From Macrophomina tecta (taxonomy: Eukaryota > Ascomycota > Dothideomycetes > Botryosphaeriales > Botryosphaeriaceae): a stretch of DNA of 64,000 bases. This document shows positions 48,803 through 61,369 of this stretch, piece by piece. The translations under genes and the position numbers were made by a program. The stretch spans positions 372,001 through 436,000 of the forward strand of contig JAKSGN010000043.1 in assembly GCA_024180945.1 (NCBI GenBank). Direction: 5' to 3'. Within the stretch, counting starts at the first letter, position 1. Each line of letters opens with the position of its first letter. The notes under the pieces were generated by a model, which was not told the origin of the DNA, did not search any database, and was given only the letters and a program-made list of their open reading frames with translations.

Positions 48803-51800
48803 CTTAGTATCTAAGTTATATATAGAACCTACTTTAGATTAGAATTAATTTAAATCTCTAATCTAGGACTTTAATTCTATAATAAGATTCCTTATATATA
48901 TTAAATTATTATAGCTTTCTTATAGTATATAGATATACTTTTTAGATAGTATTTTAATCTTTATAGTTAACTTAAAATTCTAATATAGACTTATTAGAGA
49001 TAATAAGCCTAATATATACTATATACTAATCTATTATATAATTACTATCTATTATTTTAATTTTTTATTCTTTTTTTATTCTTTAAGATAAACTCTATTA
49101 CTATCTAATTCTACTAGATAACTCTAAAGTCTAGTAGAAGAGGCTATTATTATACTTTAACTACTATTTTTATAAGAAAAGATAGTTCTAGAAAAAGAAA
49201 TATTTAATAATAAAATAGTATTATCTAATACTTAACACTAATTAAGTAATATAATAGATAATATAGATATAAATAATAATAGTTCTCTATAGCTAACTAT
49301 AGCTAATTTCTTTTAGATTATCTAAGATATATAAGGCTAGATTAGTAAACTTTATAGATAACTCTAGAAGTAAACTAATAAGAATATCTAGCTCTATTAA
49401 TAAATAGATAAACTTTATAACTAAGCTATTTTAGCTATCTATATTCTAGTACTAGTATATATTTTAATATCTATAGCGACTTAACCCCCTAATAAAAATA
49501 TAAAAATAGCTAAACTAAATCTATTTTATAGTAATTAAAAAAAGCTCTAAAAATTTTTTTATAACTTAATTTATACTTTTTCTTTAACTCTAGAGACTTT
49601 TCTATAAATAATAAAAAGATAATATTTACTACTATCTATCTTTATAATATTATAGTATAGTAGTTTAAGTCCTATCTTAGAGACTAAATAGAGAAAAAAC
49701 TAAAAGTATATAAAAAAAATACTAAGAAGGTCTTTAGTAGCTATAAATATTTTATAACTTAGATTAAGTAGAGCTTTAAAGACCTTAATAAAGTTAATAA
49801 GACTTAATAAGCTATTATAAATATCTACTAAAAGACCTTAGTAGTAGACTATACTATAAATTTCTAAAAGACTACGGTATACTTAGATAATTAATTTAAT
49901 TATACTCTTATAGACTACTACTATTAAGGACTTTAAGAGAGAATTAAAGATTAGCTTTTAATATAAAATAATTCTAAGATTCTAGATAAGCTTATTAAGC
50001 TAGCTATTAAATATAATAATAGCCTCTTCGAGCGCTAATTAGAGAAATATAAGAAAAACTATAAAGCTAATATCTTATATTCTATATAACTATACTATAT
50101 ATAAGAAAAAGGCGATACTATAGAATTAAATATTATCTAATAAAATAATAAAAGTAACTAGCGTAAATAATAACCCTAATGCTTATAAATAAAGTAAGAA
50201 GTAGAATACTTTAATAAAAAACTCTATATTTACTATAAAGATATATAGAACCCCTAGTACTACTATCTATAATAAAATAAAACTAGTAAGACTACCGCTA
50301 GCGCTACTTAGAAAAAAAAGAAACTATACTTTATATCTACTCTAAGTAAAGAAGTTAACTATATAGCTATAAGCTAGATCGCTTATTATAATAATAACTA
50401 TATAATCTATTAAAGTAATAAATAAGCTACTAGGTAATACTTCTTTAAGCCACGGTAGCTAAACCTAGCTATATATAATAAGAAAGTGTTAGAAATTAAT
50501 AATCTAATTAATAATTTTTTCTACAATAATAAGCTAGTTAATAGCAATATAGACGAACTCTATAATAGTATATCTAAATCTAGTAAAGTAGGGAATATAA
50601 AGTAATAGTAATACTAAGCTATACTTAACTAAATTATAGAATATCTAAATAGATACGAAAATATAAGGCGTATTAAATCTAGTATTATTTTAATAATTAA
50701 CTAGATTTCTAGATTAAGAATAGATCTACTATCTTAGTAATATTAAATAAAAAGTAGAAAGCTTAGCTCTTAATTTTATAAAGATAGTATATAGTACTTT
50801 TAAAAGAAATTACTCCTTACTTTAATTAATAAAGTAGTAATCTAGCTTAAAAGTAAGACCTAGAAAGTATAGTAATAATAAAACCTCGTATATCTATAAA
50901 ATATAGCACTAATCCTCGGTATATACGAAATAGTAATAAGAATATAAAATATTTTATAATAGGTTTTAAAGAGAAAATATACTATATCTATCTTTAAATA
51001 CTAGATTTATAATAATTAAATCTACTAGCGGCATTTTATTAGACGCGAATACTAGATATAGTAAAAAAAATTACTAATTCTAGCTAAAAACTAGAACTTT
51101 TACTTCTATAAGAAAATAGTAAGCTAATACTTATTAAAAAACTAAACGACTTTTCTAGCTAGAAATTTTAGAAGAAGCTATTAACTAGATTTCTTAACTA
51201 GGTTTTATATATATTAAATAGTATATATACCTTAGAAAAAGTTCTTAGAATACTAATAACTATCTATAAATAAACTATAATAGCTATATTTAATAGCGGA
51301 GTAAAGAATAATTTTATTAGCTATATATTTACTATCTAAAATAATATTTAACTTATAAGAAAAAACTATTTCTACTCGCTAAAAATAATAGATAAATTAG
51401 ATACCTTATATAATATAAAATAAATTTAGGTTAAAATAAAACCTATAAAGCTTACTATTAAAAATATATAGAAAAGATTATATTTAACGTAATTTTTATA
51501 CTAGAGTATAATCTTATTCTAAAAATTCTATAGTTTAAAACTTATAAACTATATATTTAATAGAAAAAAAAATAGTTACTTTTCTAAATAAAAACTATGC
51601 TAGATATCTAGTAATCGCTAGAAGAATACTAATAGTTAAGAAAAACTCTATAGATATCTAGAAAATCTTAATAAATATATTAAACTATATAAGAAACTAA
51701 GAAAAAAAGATATATATAATCTTTATTAAAATAAGTCTAGAATATAAGTAGAAAATCCTAGCTTATATAATATAAAGCCTTTACTAGAAGGATAATAATA

Positions 51801-53023
51801 TTTTAAAGCTAGTTAAGAAAGACTATTTCTAGAAAATTTATAAAAAATATAATCTATCTCTATATAAATAGGTAGATATTATTAAACGAGGTATTTTAGT
51901 AGTTAAAGATAATATAGACCTTAGTAAAATTATAAGGCCTACTATAGATAAATTAGTACTAATACTAGAACTAAAAACTATTTTATAGAAATTCTAGAAT
52001 CTCTAATAAATATTTTAAGAAAAAGATAAAGAATAGTTATCTAAATATAAACTATAAAACTACGAGATATCTCTAATATCTAGAATATAATTTATATTTA
52101 AGTCTATCTACTTACTTTTAAAAAAGAAAATAGAGGCCTTAAGAAAGTATATTAAGAAGAATCTAAAATAAGAATATATATATCTATTATTATTACTAGC
52201 TACTTATTCTATTCTATTTATTTTAAAAAAAAAATAATAAATTACACCTCTATATTAACTATAGATAACTAAATAATATTATTATTAAAAACTAATATTT
52301 ATTATCTTATATTAATAAGTAATAAGATAAAACTCTATAACGCTAAGTATTTTACTAAGCTAAATCTTAGAAAAGGCTACTACCTAGTTTATATTAAGAA
52401 AGATAAAAAGTAGAAAATAATATTTTAAATAAAATTTAGATATTATAAGTATATAGTAATACTCTTTAGACTAATTAATATATTAGCTACTTTTTAGAGC
52501 TTAGTTAATAATATACTATATTTATATCTAGACGTATTCGTCTTAGCTTACTTAGATAATATCTTAATATACTTCGAGATACTTAAAGAATATACTAAGT
52601 ATATATAAAACATTCTATAGATATTAGATAAATGAAATCTCTAAGTAGCCCTAGAAAAAAATAAATAGTATATATAGAAGATAAAGTATCTTAGGTTTAT
52701 TATTATTTCTAAATATATTAGTATAGACGATAAGAAACTAAATATAATTAAAAACTAGTCTATACTAAAAATTATTAAAAAAGTAAAATTCTTTTTTAGA
52801 TTTACTAATTTTTTTTAAAAGTTTATTTTAAACTATATAAAGATATTTATATCTCTTATAAACCTAACTAAGAAAAAATACGGGTTTATATAAAAAAAAA
52901 TAATAAATAGCCTTTAATCTACTAAAGTATATATTTATAAAAACCCTAGTTTTAGATATCTATAATTCTAATTTATCTATTATAGTCGAAACTAATATCT
53001 TTAACTATACTATTAAAGTAGTC

Positions 53024-53633
53024 TATAAAGTAATAAGACTTAGATAAAGAATTACTAAGCTATATTATAAATAATAAAGCCTAGTAAGTAGTCGAAAAAA
53101 GATAATTCTCTAAGAGAAAAGTAAATAAAAGATTTAATAAAAAAAATAGAAAAGAAGATAAAGAAATAAAATAAAACTTTTATTAGCTTATATTTTTTTA
53201 TAAGTATTATACATCTTAAAAAGTGAAACTATAGTACTATCTAGAGTTTTTTATATATAGGTATTTCTTATATAACTAGAATCTTCTAGATATACTATAT
53301 TAGAAATTTAATAAAGATAATTTATAAAAAATAAAACTCTAGCCCTAATTCTTATTCGTTTTATATAATTTTTATATTATAATAACTAGAAATATTTAAA
53401 CTTTTATAATATATAAAAGTAATTTTAGTAGGGGCTATATCTATTTAGTTATTAATTAGTAAAGTATAGTAGCAAATTTTACTACTATAGTTTACTACTA
53501 TAGTTTATAACTATAGTTTACTATTACTATAACTCCTAGGTATATTTATTATATATCTTAGGTAGTATTATAATATCTAAAGTAATATATTAATAAGCTA
53601 TACTTATATAAGTTTACTTATTAATATTTAATA
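53024..53633 (-). mobile_element. Solo LTR (611-bp family), copy C, inverted
   Basis: Reverse complement of copy A, ends TATAAAG...TTTAATA, target duplication TAGTC/TAGTT at 53019-53023 and 53634-53638. It splits the RNase H region of element 3. Confidence 0.88.
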
Positions 53634-54134
53634 TAGTTTTTAGCTAGCTATATAAGTAAGATAAACTATATTCTATCGCCTTCTATTTAAGAAAAATAAT
53701 AGATTCTAAAAAAACTATAATATCTATAATAAAAAGCTTTTAGCTATTATTATAGTCTTTAAAGAATAAAGATATTATCTTAAAGAGGCTAAATACTAAA
53801 TTATAGTATACTATAATTATAAGAATTTATTATACTTTACTACTACTAAGAAACTAAACTAATAATAGATTAAATAAATAGAAGAACTAATATTATATAA
53901 TATAAAATTATCTATAAAAAGAAATTTAAGAATACTTATATAAATATACTAAGTAGATAAGTTAACTATATTAAAAAAAAGCTAGGTTCGTAGCCTATAA
54001 TACTTAATGTATAGAAAAATAGATTATTTATATCTACTAGCTATAGCTACTAGATTACTACTATTTATAGTATTAAATAGATATAGTTTAAAGAGAAACT
54101 AGATAACTTACTTATTTTAGTTAAACTACTAGCC

Positions 54135-54927
54135 TATTATAAATAATACTCTACCTTAAGATTACTAAGAAATACGACTTCTAACTAAGAATTCTAATAA
54201 GCTAAATTATCTAAAATAATTTTTACTAAAAGTCTATAGCCTAGTCTTTTTATATTTAGGTCGAATCTATAGACTTTATAGCTAGAAAACTAGAAAAACT
54301 AAGAAATAGGGCCTGTACTAGGCTATACCTAGCCTAGTAGGTGGGCCTAAGAGTTTAAGCTAGGCTTATTTCTTCTAAGTACTTTATATCTACCTAGAGA
54401 TTAACCTCTTAGAATAAAATAAGACTTTTAAATAAGAAACTAGTCTAGTTATTAAGTAACTTTTATTAAGAAGTACTTATACTAGTATTATTTATTTAAA
54501 TTAAGTAACACGTCCGGACTACCCGGAGAAATACCTAAGACTAAATAAGATGTTTAGATTAGCCTCTTAAAGCTAAACTATAAACTTAGGATTTAATTAT
54601 TAATTCTTATTATAAATATAATAATCTAGAAGTCCGTAGACTAATAAAAGTATATTTCCGCCCTACTTTAAATAAGTTAAGATTAAGATCTATATATATA
54701 GCTAAATAAGTCTTTATTCTAGTTCTAGCTAGCTATATATATAAGTCTCTTTATTTTCTACTAGATTAGTTCTTTAAGTAAGTAATTTAATTATTTTTAA
54801 TTCTAAGATATCTCTTTAAGCTTATTTCTAAGATTTTTAAGATATATAAAGCCTTAAGCTTAACTAAGCTAGGCGATAAGAATTTTATTAAAACCTAAGT
54901 ACCTTTATTTAACCTCTATTTATAATA
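54135..54927 (-). mobile_element. Solo LTR, 799-bp family, copy 2, inverted
   Basis: Reverse complement of 48004-48802 with small indels (793 bp), ends TATTATAAATAATAC...CTATTTATAATA. The flanking 5-mers TAGCC and TTACC are a diverged target duplication. Removing it rejoins element 3 to the element 1 pattern around 36650. Confidence 0.82.
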
Positions 54928-55257
54928 TTACCTTAGTAATATGCCTCGAGGGTAACGAATAGAAGTATAATATTTAAGAAGCCTATATAAATAATATAAT
55001 AGCTTAAGAAATTAAAGAACTTAAAAATAACTTCTAAGTAACTAAAAATATAGATAGTATAATTCTATTTCTAGAATTAATTTATATTTTAGTTAAACTA
55101 TAAGAAGAACTTATAAAAGATATATATAAAGCCCTAGTATATAATTATTAAGAAATAAATAAAATAATAAAGTAAATTATAAAAAACTATTATTTTCTAG
55201 AGCTTAGAAAAACTATTTAATAAATAATCTTATAATATAATTTCTATATTAAAAGTA

Positions 55258-57107
55258 ACGTATCCCACAAGCGAGCGTGCTATATAAGCGAGTGTACTAC
55301 CTTACTAAACCTAACCTACTTTAAGTATAAATAACTCTGTAACGTTCTGCAAAATCGACTATTTCTAATAGGTACGCTATTCTATAGTAGTTTCCGCATC
55401 TTTTTAATATGTACGAGAATTATGTCTAGTTTCGCCGTACTATCTATATTACTGTTGTTTTCTCGCTGGCCCCTCCGATTGCGTACTACTTTGGCGCGTT
55501 TCCCGCGAAATCTGTTAGTTAATAGTAGCTCTATCGATTAAATACTGCCTCTTCTAAACTGTAAGAGTCCCTCGCTTCTAAATCCGCTTTTTCTACCGCT
55601 TTTTACGTCGCGTTACGGCCTCGTTTGTCTTTTAAAGATTCGCGACTTCCGTCTGTAGAAGAATAGCCGAATACGCTATTATTTAAGCCCCCTTAGTAAG
55701 CTGGTTTAGCGTATCGTTAATTGGCGTTAGTGAGCTATTCTAATGCTTTGTAATCTAGTTCCTAATAAGCTTAGTCTAAGAGGCTAATTTAGCTAGGTTA
55801 TACAGTGTTTAAGCGTTCTAAGTTATAGCCTCTGCCTGCGGGCGTGTTGGCGTTCGAAGCTTAACATCGAGCTTAGAAATTACGGCCTCTAGATCGAGCG
55901 GGACTAGTCCTACGCCTTAGAACCCGCCTACGATATTTTGCTGCGTAAATGCGGCTTCGAACGCCGTTTTAAACGTAGGTAGAAACTTAAGCTTCGTAAT
56001 ATAGTTAATATAGGATTATATTAGCTCTTTAATCTGCTTTCCGTACGCCTTCTTAAGAGGCGCAAAATAGCCTACATCAAGCGGCTAGAGGAGATGCGAT
56101 AAATACGTAGATATATAGAGCGTAATAATCTTACGTTCCTAGTAGAACGCGTCGAATTCGGCCGAATTGTGGCTCGCGTGGCCGTTAAGAATTAGAAGTC
56201 GCTATACTCTAGTTATACGATTCTTTATATGCTTTTCGAAGTGCTATAGCTATTATAGACTAAGCTCGTTCGTCGTCTAGCCGTTTTCACTTAATACGAT
56301 AATTTAATTGCCTAGTACGTCGTCGCTATACTAAGTAGAAAGGTAGTGTTATTCCTTAAAAATCACAAACGGCGGAATTACCTAGCCCTCGGCGTTAACT
56401 TTCTAGATTACTATAATCTACTCGCGATTGCCTAGCTAGACTAATTTAGGTCAAGCGCGTCGCTCTAATACTATAATAACTATTCCGGCTATAATTATAC
56501 CTATAAGGAAGCCGGCTTTATCGAAGTTATAGATATTACCGTTTACAATCCTATACTTCGTGATAGTATTCTAGACGAGCTAAAACTATTACATAATAAG
56601 CTCTAGGTCCTTATATTTAGCTCGCTAATAGTTATACTTTCGATTTAGACGTGTTTTTAGCTCGGGAGTTCGTCTTACAAAGTTAGAGGGCTAGTTCTTA
56701 CCAATAGTACCTCCGGCGCGGTCGGCGAGTAGCTTATTTACTATATCTTTAATAGCACTTAATCGCGGCGGAAATCCTCGCGAATCTAAATCGAGAACAC
56801 GTTTAACAAGAACTAATTCCTCGATATTAGTAAGCTTTCGAGAGTTAGGCGTATAATCGCGTTAAGAAGGAATTCTATCGCGTTATCGCTTTAAAGTTAT
56901 TCGATTAACGTTAAACGTCTTTATAGCGAGCCGATTACTTTAAATTTAGCCTTAATCGATAGCTTGCTTCGCTAAAGCTATCTAAGCTTTATATAAGATA
57001 GATTAAGCGTGGGTTAGCTAATATATTATTGGTTAAAGCTAGGATATCGCGTTTTCTTAGTTAGGTGGCACACTCGCTTATATAGCACGCTCGCTTATGG
57101 GATACGT
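55258..57107 (-). mobile_element. Fot1/pogo-like DNA transposon, RIP-mutated, copy 1
   Basis: 1850 bp, TA target duplication (55256-55257, 57108-57109), inverted ends of about 37 bp starting ACGTATCCCA with one mismatch. Inside each end the motif AAGCGAGNGTG occurs twice. It sits in the integrase of element 3. The minus strand carries a transposase remnant. Confidence 0.9.
55500..57000 (-). pseudogene. Fot1/pogo-like transposase remnant
   Basis: Same domain order as the intact transposase at 59627-61288. Near 56160-56200 the minus strand reads LLILNGHASHNSAEF, where the second catalytic Asp of the DDE triad has become Asn, a change explained by TpG to TpA. Many TAG/TAA stops. The pair is clearly related but not the same family as the intact one. 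Confidence 0.7.
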
Positions 57108-58028
57108 TAAGGCTATAAAATATATATTCTATAAATTACTTTAGTTATTATTAGTACTAAAGTATTTTTAGTAATCTATCTTACTAGACTTTATTATAAA
57201 TCTATCTAAGTTAAGAGAACCGCTTACTAAAATTAAGTATAACTTAATTCTAGTTATTATTAATAAAATAATAAAGTATATATATTATCTACTATATATT
57301 ATACTATTACTCTTTCTAGAGGAGATTAGGTATATTATTAAGTAGTTTAGGCTTTTTAGAGGACGTTATAATAGGTAGAAAAGGTTTTATATATAAGATT
57401 AAAATATAAATTAATTAATAAGTTAACTATAAGGGTTCTTTCTACTATAAACGAGTATAGCCTATATATATAGAATATTTAGTTAGATTATAATAGATTA
57501 CTAGCTAGCTTACTATAATTTAGTAAACTAAGTAATCTATAATTAGTATACTAAGTAATAAATCTATATTCTATTCTTTAGAATATAATCTAGGCTAAGA
57601 ATTTTTCGCTCTAAGAAATTAGAGTCTTTTTTAAAAAGTAGGGCTACTCTTTCTTTATTTTCTCTAGCTAGTATCGTAATACTATTTTTTCTTTAGACGA
57701 CTTTCGACTCGAAAGTTTAAAGCTATAAATATAGTATAGTTCTTTTTTATTTATTATATTACTTACTTCTAACCTTATTTTATAATATTTAGTTATAAGT
57801 CTACTAAGTACTATAACTTAGCTACTTATATTACTTATCTAGAAGTTATTATTATACTTTTTTATAGTTACTATTACGAGAAGAATAAGAAATATAAAAT
57901 ACTATTAAAAAAAAACTAGAATCTTTATCTTCTTATTATTCTAAGTATATTTATCGGGGTCGTAGCTATAATATTTAAGGTATTTTAGTTTAAGATTATA
58001 GATTCGTCTAGTTCTTAGTAAGTAGTTA

Positions 58029-58340
58029 TTAATAGTTATAGAAAACTTTATTAATTAAGAGTATAATTACCTTTATAGAAAATATTTAACTATTACTAAG
58101 ATCTTATCTACTTCTTAGTAGACTTTAGAGGTAGCTTAAAACTCTCTTCTTACTTTTATAGCTCGTTTAGAGCGCTTAGAGCGATAAAAATAGTTTTTTA
58201 ATAATTAAAAGCGTAAAATAGTATATCGGGGTTTATTATTCTTAGAGAAGCTAGAGCTTAAAAAGATATATATAATATAACTATTAAGCTTAGATAGTAG
58301 TAATATAATAAGTTTTAATAGAATAGTTTCTTAGAAAATA
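58029..58340 (+). pseudogene. Element 4 antisense ORF remnant
   Basis: Plus-strand frame opposite to pol, close to the inferred 3' LTR. Read through TAG/TAA, it gives NYLYRKYLTITKILSTS, TLEVA, NSLLTFIARLERLER, FFNN and RKIVYRGLLFLEKLELKK. The TFIA-L--LE-Q helix resembles TFIAYLDYIEK in the element 1 antisense ORF, in the same relative place. Ends uncertain; probably a coiled coil. Confidence 0.45.
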
Positions 58341-59513
58341 CTAATAGATTAGTTTTAAGTATTCTTAACGCCTTCTTCTAGTTTTATATTATATAAGAAT
58401 ACTCTAGGTTTAGATAATTAGAGTTTTATTAATAGTATTTCTAAATAAGTTCTTTATAGTTAAGATAAGAAACTAGCTTCTATAAGAGTTTCTAAGAATT
58501 TTTAATAAATTTATTTCTTTTTCTTTAATAAGATACTTAAATTAACTGTTAATCTAGTCTTTATTAAGAATTTTCTCTACTAGCTATTCTCTATTAGTAT
58601 TATTAGGGTATATTTTAATTTCTAAATTAAGTTTAGTATTACTATATATAAGTTCGAGTAAGAAAATATAGAAAACTAGATATATATCTACTTATTCTAG
58701 TAATTTAAGTTTAAAGAAAATAGATAAAAGTTTTTTCTTAATTTAGTAGAATCTAATCTTTTTATAATCTAATTTATTATTTAATTATATTATTTTAATA
58801 TTTTTTCTAAGAAGCTAGACTTTATTTTTCTTCTTTAGAAGCGGCGATGCCTAGCGCCGTCTATTATAGTATATAGCTATTTAGTATATAGTAGATTTAA
58901 TATCTCGAGCTAGTTCTTAGTATAGTTTATATAGCTAGTCTACCCTAAGTATAGCTTTTTAGATAAGTATTTTATAGATTTAGGATTTTCTAAAGGTAAT
59001 AGAGTTAAATCTATAATTAGTATAAAAGAGTATAGTTTATATAGCTTCTATTACTATACTATTATATACGTATTAGGCTAGTAGTAGAAGTTTAACCTAG
59101 TTATTTTATCTATAGTTTAAATAGAATTTTAGATACTACTCTAGTATCTAGTTAATTTATTTTATTTATTTATTAGTTTATAGGTATACTATTATTAATA
59201 TCTTATATTTAGTTTCTAGCTTATAAACTAAGGTTTATTAAAATTAAGCTTTAAATTATAGGTTTTAATTTATAATTAGTTCTTTAGATATTCTATAATA
59301 GATAAAGATATATCTAAAAAAAAGATAAATATAGTTCTTTACTCTAATTTTCTTATTATAAGAAATAAAGTATACCTATTTTATTAAATAATTAATAATA
59401 ACTAAAATAGTATTATATTATATTTTTATTATAGGGTCTACTAAAACTAGTAGATTAATAATAAAGTCTATTATAACTAATTTCTAGGGTTTAGTTAGTA
59501 TTATAATAAGCTA

Positions 59514-61369
59514 ACGTGGTTGATAACCGAGCTGCGCATACAACCGAGCTGCGCACCCTACCAATGCCGCGCGACTTTGCAGGCTAATATCTCAACACTA
59601 CAACAAGCTATTGCAATGCAACAAGTTTATTTAGAATTTTTAAATTCATTAGTATCTAGCTTGCAGGTACGCAAATTGTGTCCTAGCATACCGCAGCGCC
59701 CGCAGCGCCTTTGTTGTGTCGCATCCCCACCCGTGCGCGCCCTCTTCGAAGACTCCCCACCCTCATCCCGCCCACCTACGTTGCTAGGAGCCATCAATTC
59801 AGCTGCCTCCTCTGCCGTCAACGACCCTCTAGTCTGGATATACTTCCTCTTGCCTGATTTCCGCTTGGTTAGAGTCTTATTGGCCTCCCGCAAGTCTGTG
59901 ATTTCGGCGCGCAACAACACCAGTTCGTGTGCCATCGCTATAGTGCCTTTTGTTAGCTGAACCACAGCTTCTTTCAAGGAACTTGGCGAAGAACCTGCAG
60001 GAGGCGGAATCTTATTAAGGACAAAGGCTGATTGGAAGTCTACTTCGTGAAGAGTGCGCGGTGTTTTGGGCTCCCAAGGGGTGGTCTCTAGGGCAGGTGG
60101 CGTTGGCGTACGAAGCTTCACATCAAGCTTGGATAGCACCGCGTCTGGGTCTAGTGGGACTAGCCCAGCGCCTCTAAAGCTTGCAAGGATGTTCTCCTTC
60201 TTAAAAACCCGGGCGTGAGCTGCCCTGAAGGCTGGGAGGAACTCGGTCTTAGAGATATGGGTGACGTGCCTGCGCGCCAAGGCCGAGATCTCATCACCGT
60301 ACGCGCGCTTCAACGGCGAATAGCAACCCACATCAAGTGGCTGCAATAGGTGCGACGCGTGTGGGGGCATACAGAGAGCGATAATCCTGTTCTCCGTGCA
60401 GAGATCCTGGAAATCCTGCGAGTTGTGGCTCTCGTGACCGTCGATTATGAGCAGCCGGTGCGTGCCCACGGTACGCGACTTTGTATGCGCGTTAAAATGC
60501 TTCAACCACGCCACTCCTAGCTCGTTGGTCGTCCAGCCGTTCTCGGTGACTCCATTAGGCCAGTCTTTAGGCATGAGACCGTCCTAGTACCAGGTGGAGA
60601 TGTGCTTCTTGCCTGCGAAGATGATGAAGGGGGGGATCACAGAGCCGTCAGCGCAGATGCACTCAATCGCGGTGGTCCACTCGCGATCGCCTGGCTGCAC
60701 CAGTTTCCCTTTGCCGCCGCGCTTTTCTGAGCCTGTAACCACGTACTGCGTCGAGATTACACCCATCATAAAGCCAGTCTCGTCAAAGTTGTAGCTGTCT
60801 TCATCCAGGATGCCGTACTTCGCCTTCATGTTGCGCACCAGCTCGAACCACTTGCCAATCACCTCTGGATCTTCGTTCAAGGCTCGCTGACGATCATAGG
60901 AACGTGTCATCCGAACCTTGAGCGCAGGCGATCGCTTAATGAGGTTATCCACCCAGCGCTTGCCTGTTGGCTTGCCACCCCGCTCTGCTAGCAACCTATC
61001 GGCCATTGCTCGCACAGCAAGCTTCGTAGGCGGAAACCCTCTTGAATCCTGGTCCAATATACGCTCAACTATCACTAGCTCCTCTTCCTTGCTGAGCTTT
61101 CGTCCGTTGGCCTCGCAATCGCGTCGGGGGGTCGCTCCACCACGTCGGCTGCGGAGCGTACTTGGGGGAACGGCGTAGAGGGCCGCAGCGCGTCGCTCGC
61201 TTAAAGACGCGTTTCGTTTACGAGATTGTATAGCTAGCTTAATTCTCGCTTCGTTAGAAGATGTCAGGGTGTGGTGTTGTGGATGCATCGCGTCTGAAGA
61301 TCGGTAGGATGGATTTTGGTGGTGGGGTGCGCAGCTCGGTTGTATGCGCAGCTCGGTTATCAACCACGT
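59514..61369 (-). mobile_element. Fot1/pogo-type DNA transposon, nearly unmutated
   Basis: 1856 bp with perfect 45-bp inverted ends (59514-59558, 61325-61369) that start ACGTGGTTGATAACC, and TA target duplication at 59512-59513 and 61370-61371. The 14-mer AACCGAGCTGCGCA is repeated twice in each end. It sits in the integrase of RIP-mutated element 4, yet has balanced GC and normal CpA/TpG. It encodes one transposase on the minus strand. Confidence 0.95.
59627..61288 (-). pseudogene. Fot1/pogo-like transposase with one in-frame TAG
   Basis: DDE transposase of 552 residues if the TAG at 60584-60586 is counted as one. ATG at 61288 gives MHPQHHTLTSSNEARI. Order: psq-type helix-turn-helix (RRAAALYAVPPSTLRSRRGG), CENP-B-type DNA-binding domain (LSKEEELVIVERILDQDSRG, GKRWVDNLIKRSPAL), then catalytic motifs YNFDETGF, LLIIDGHESHNS and HLLQPLDVG, with 35 residues between the second and third Asp. 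The C-terminus has a knuckle CGRCGMLGHNLRTC. The stop lies in TWY-stop-DGLMP, where relatives have Gln; CAG to TAG is a single RIP-type change. All else is open. The enzyme would cut and paste its element at TA sites. Readthrough or a very recent mutation are the options. Confidence 0.85.

Larger units (their letters stand above)
40446..57296 (+). mobile_element. Element 3: older Gypsy of family 1, heavily interrupted
   Basis: Left LTR in three parts: 40446-40606, 47781-48003 and 48808-49154, summing to 731 bp against 734 in element 1. The interior from 49155 follows element 1 (gag, then pol). It is split by element 2, two solo LTRs (48004-48802, 54135-54927), the 611-bp solo LTR copy C (53024-53633) and a Fot1-like element (55258-57107), and is cut off at 57296 by element 4, within integrase. 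RIP is stronger than in element 1. The right LTR is not in the window. Confidence 0.85.
51900..57296 (+). pseudogene. Element 3 pol remnant in pieces
   Basis: RT at about 52080-52640, again with YLDNILIY near 52547 and a motif order as in element 1. RNase H starts at about 52970, is broken at 53023 and resumes at 53634 to about 54000. Integrase lies at about 54930-55257 and 57108-57296. Stops are dense. When the four insertions are ignored, the pieces join without loss. Confidence 0.7.

Noticed and set aside
59520..59960. Plus-strand frame of 146 codons and its twin start at 61363
   Set aside because: Both begin with TTG inside the inverted ends of the Fot1 element; the real transposase ATG is at 61288 on the minus strand.
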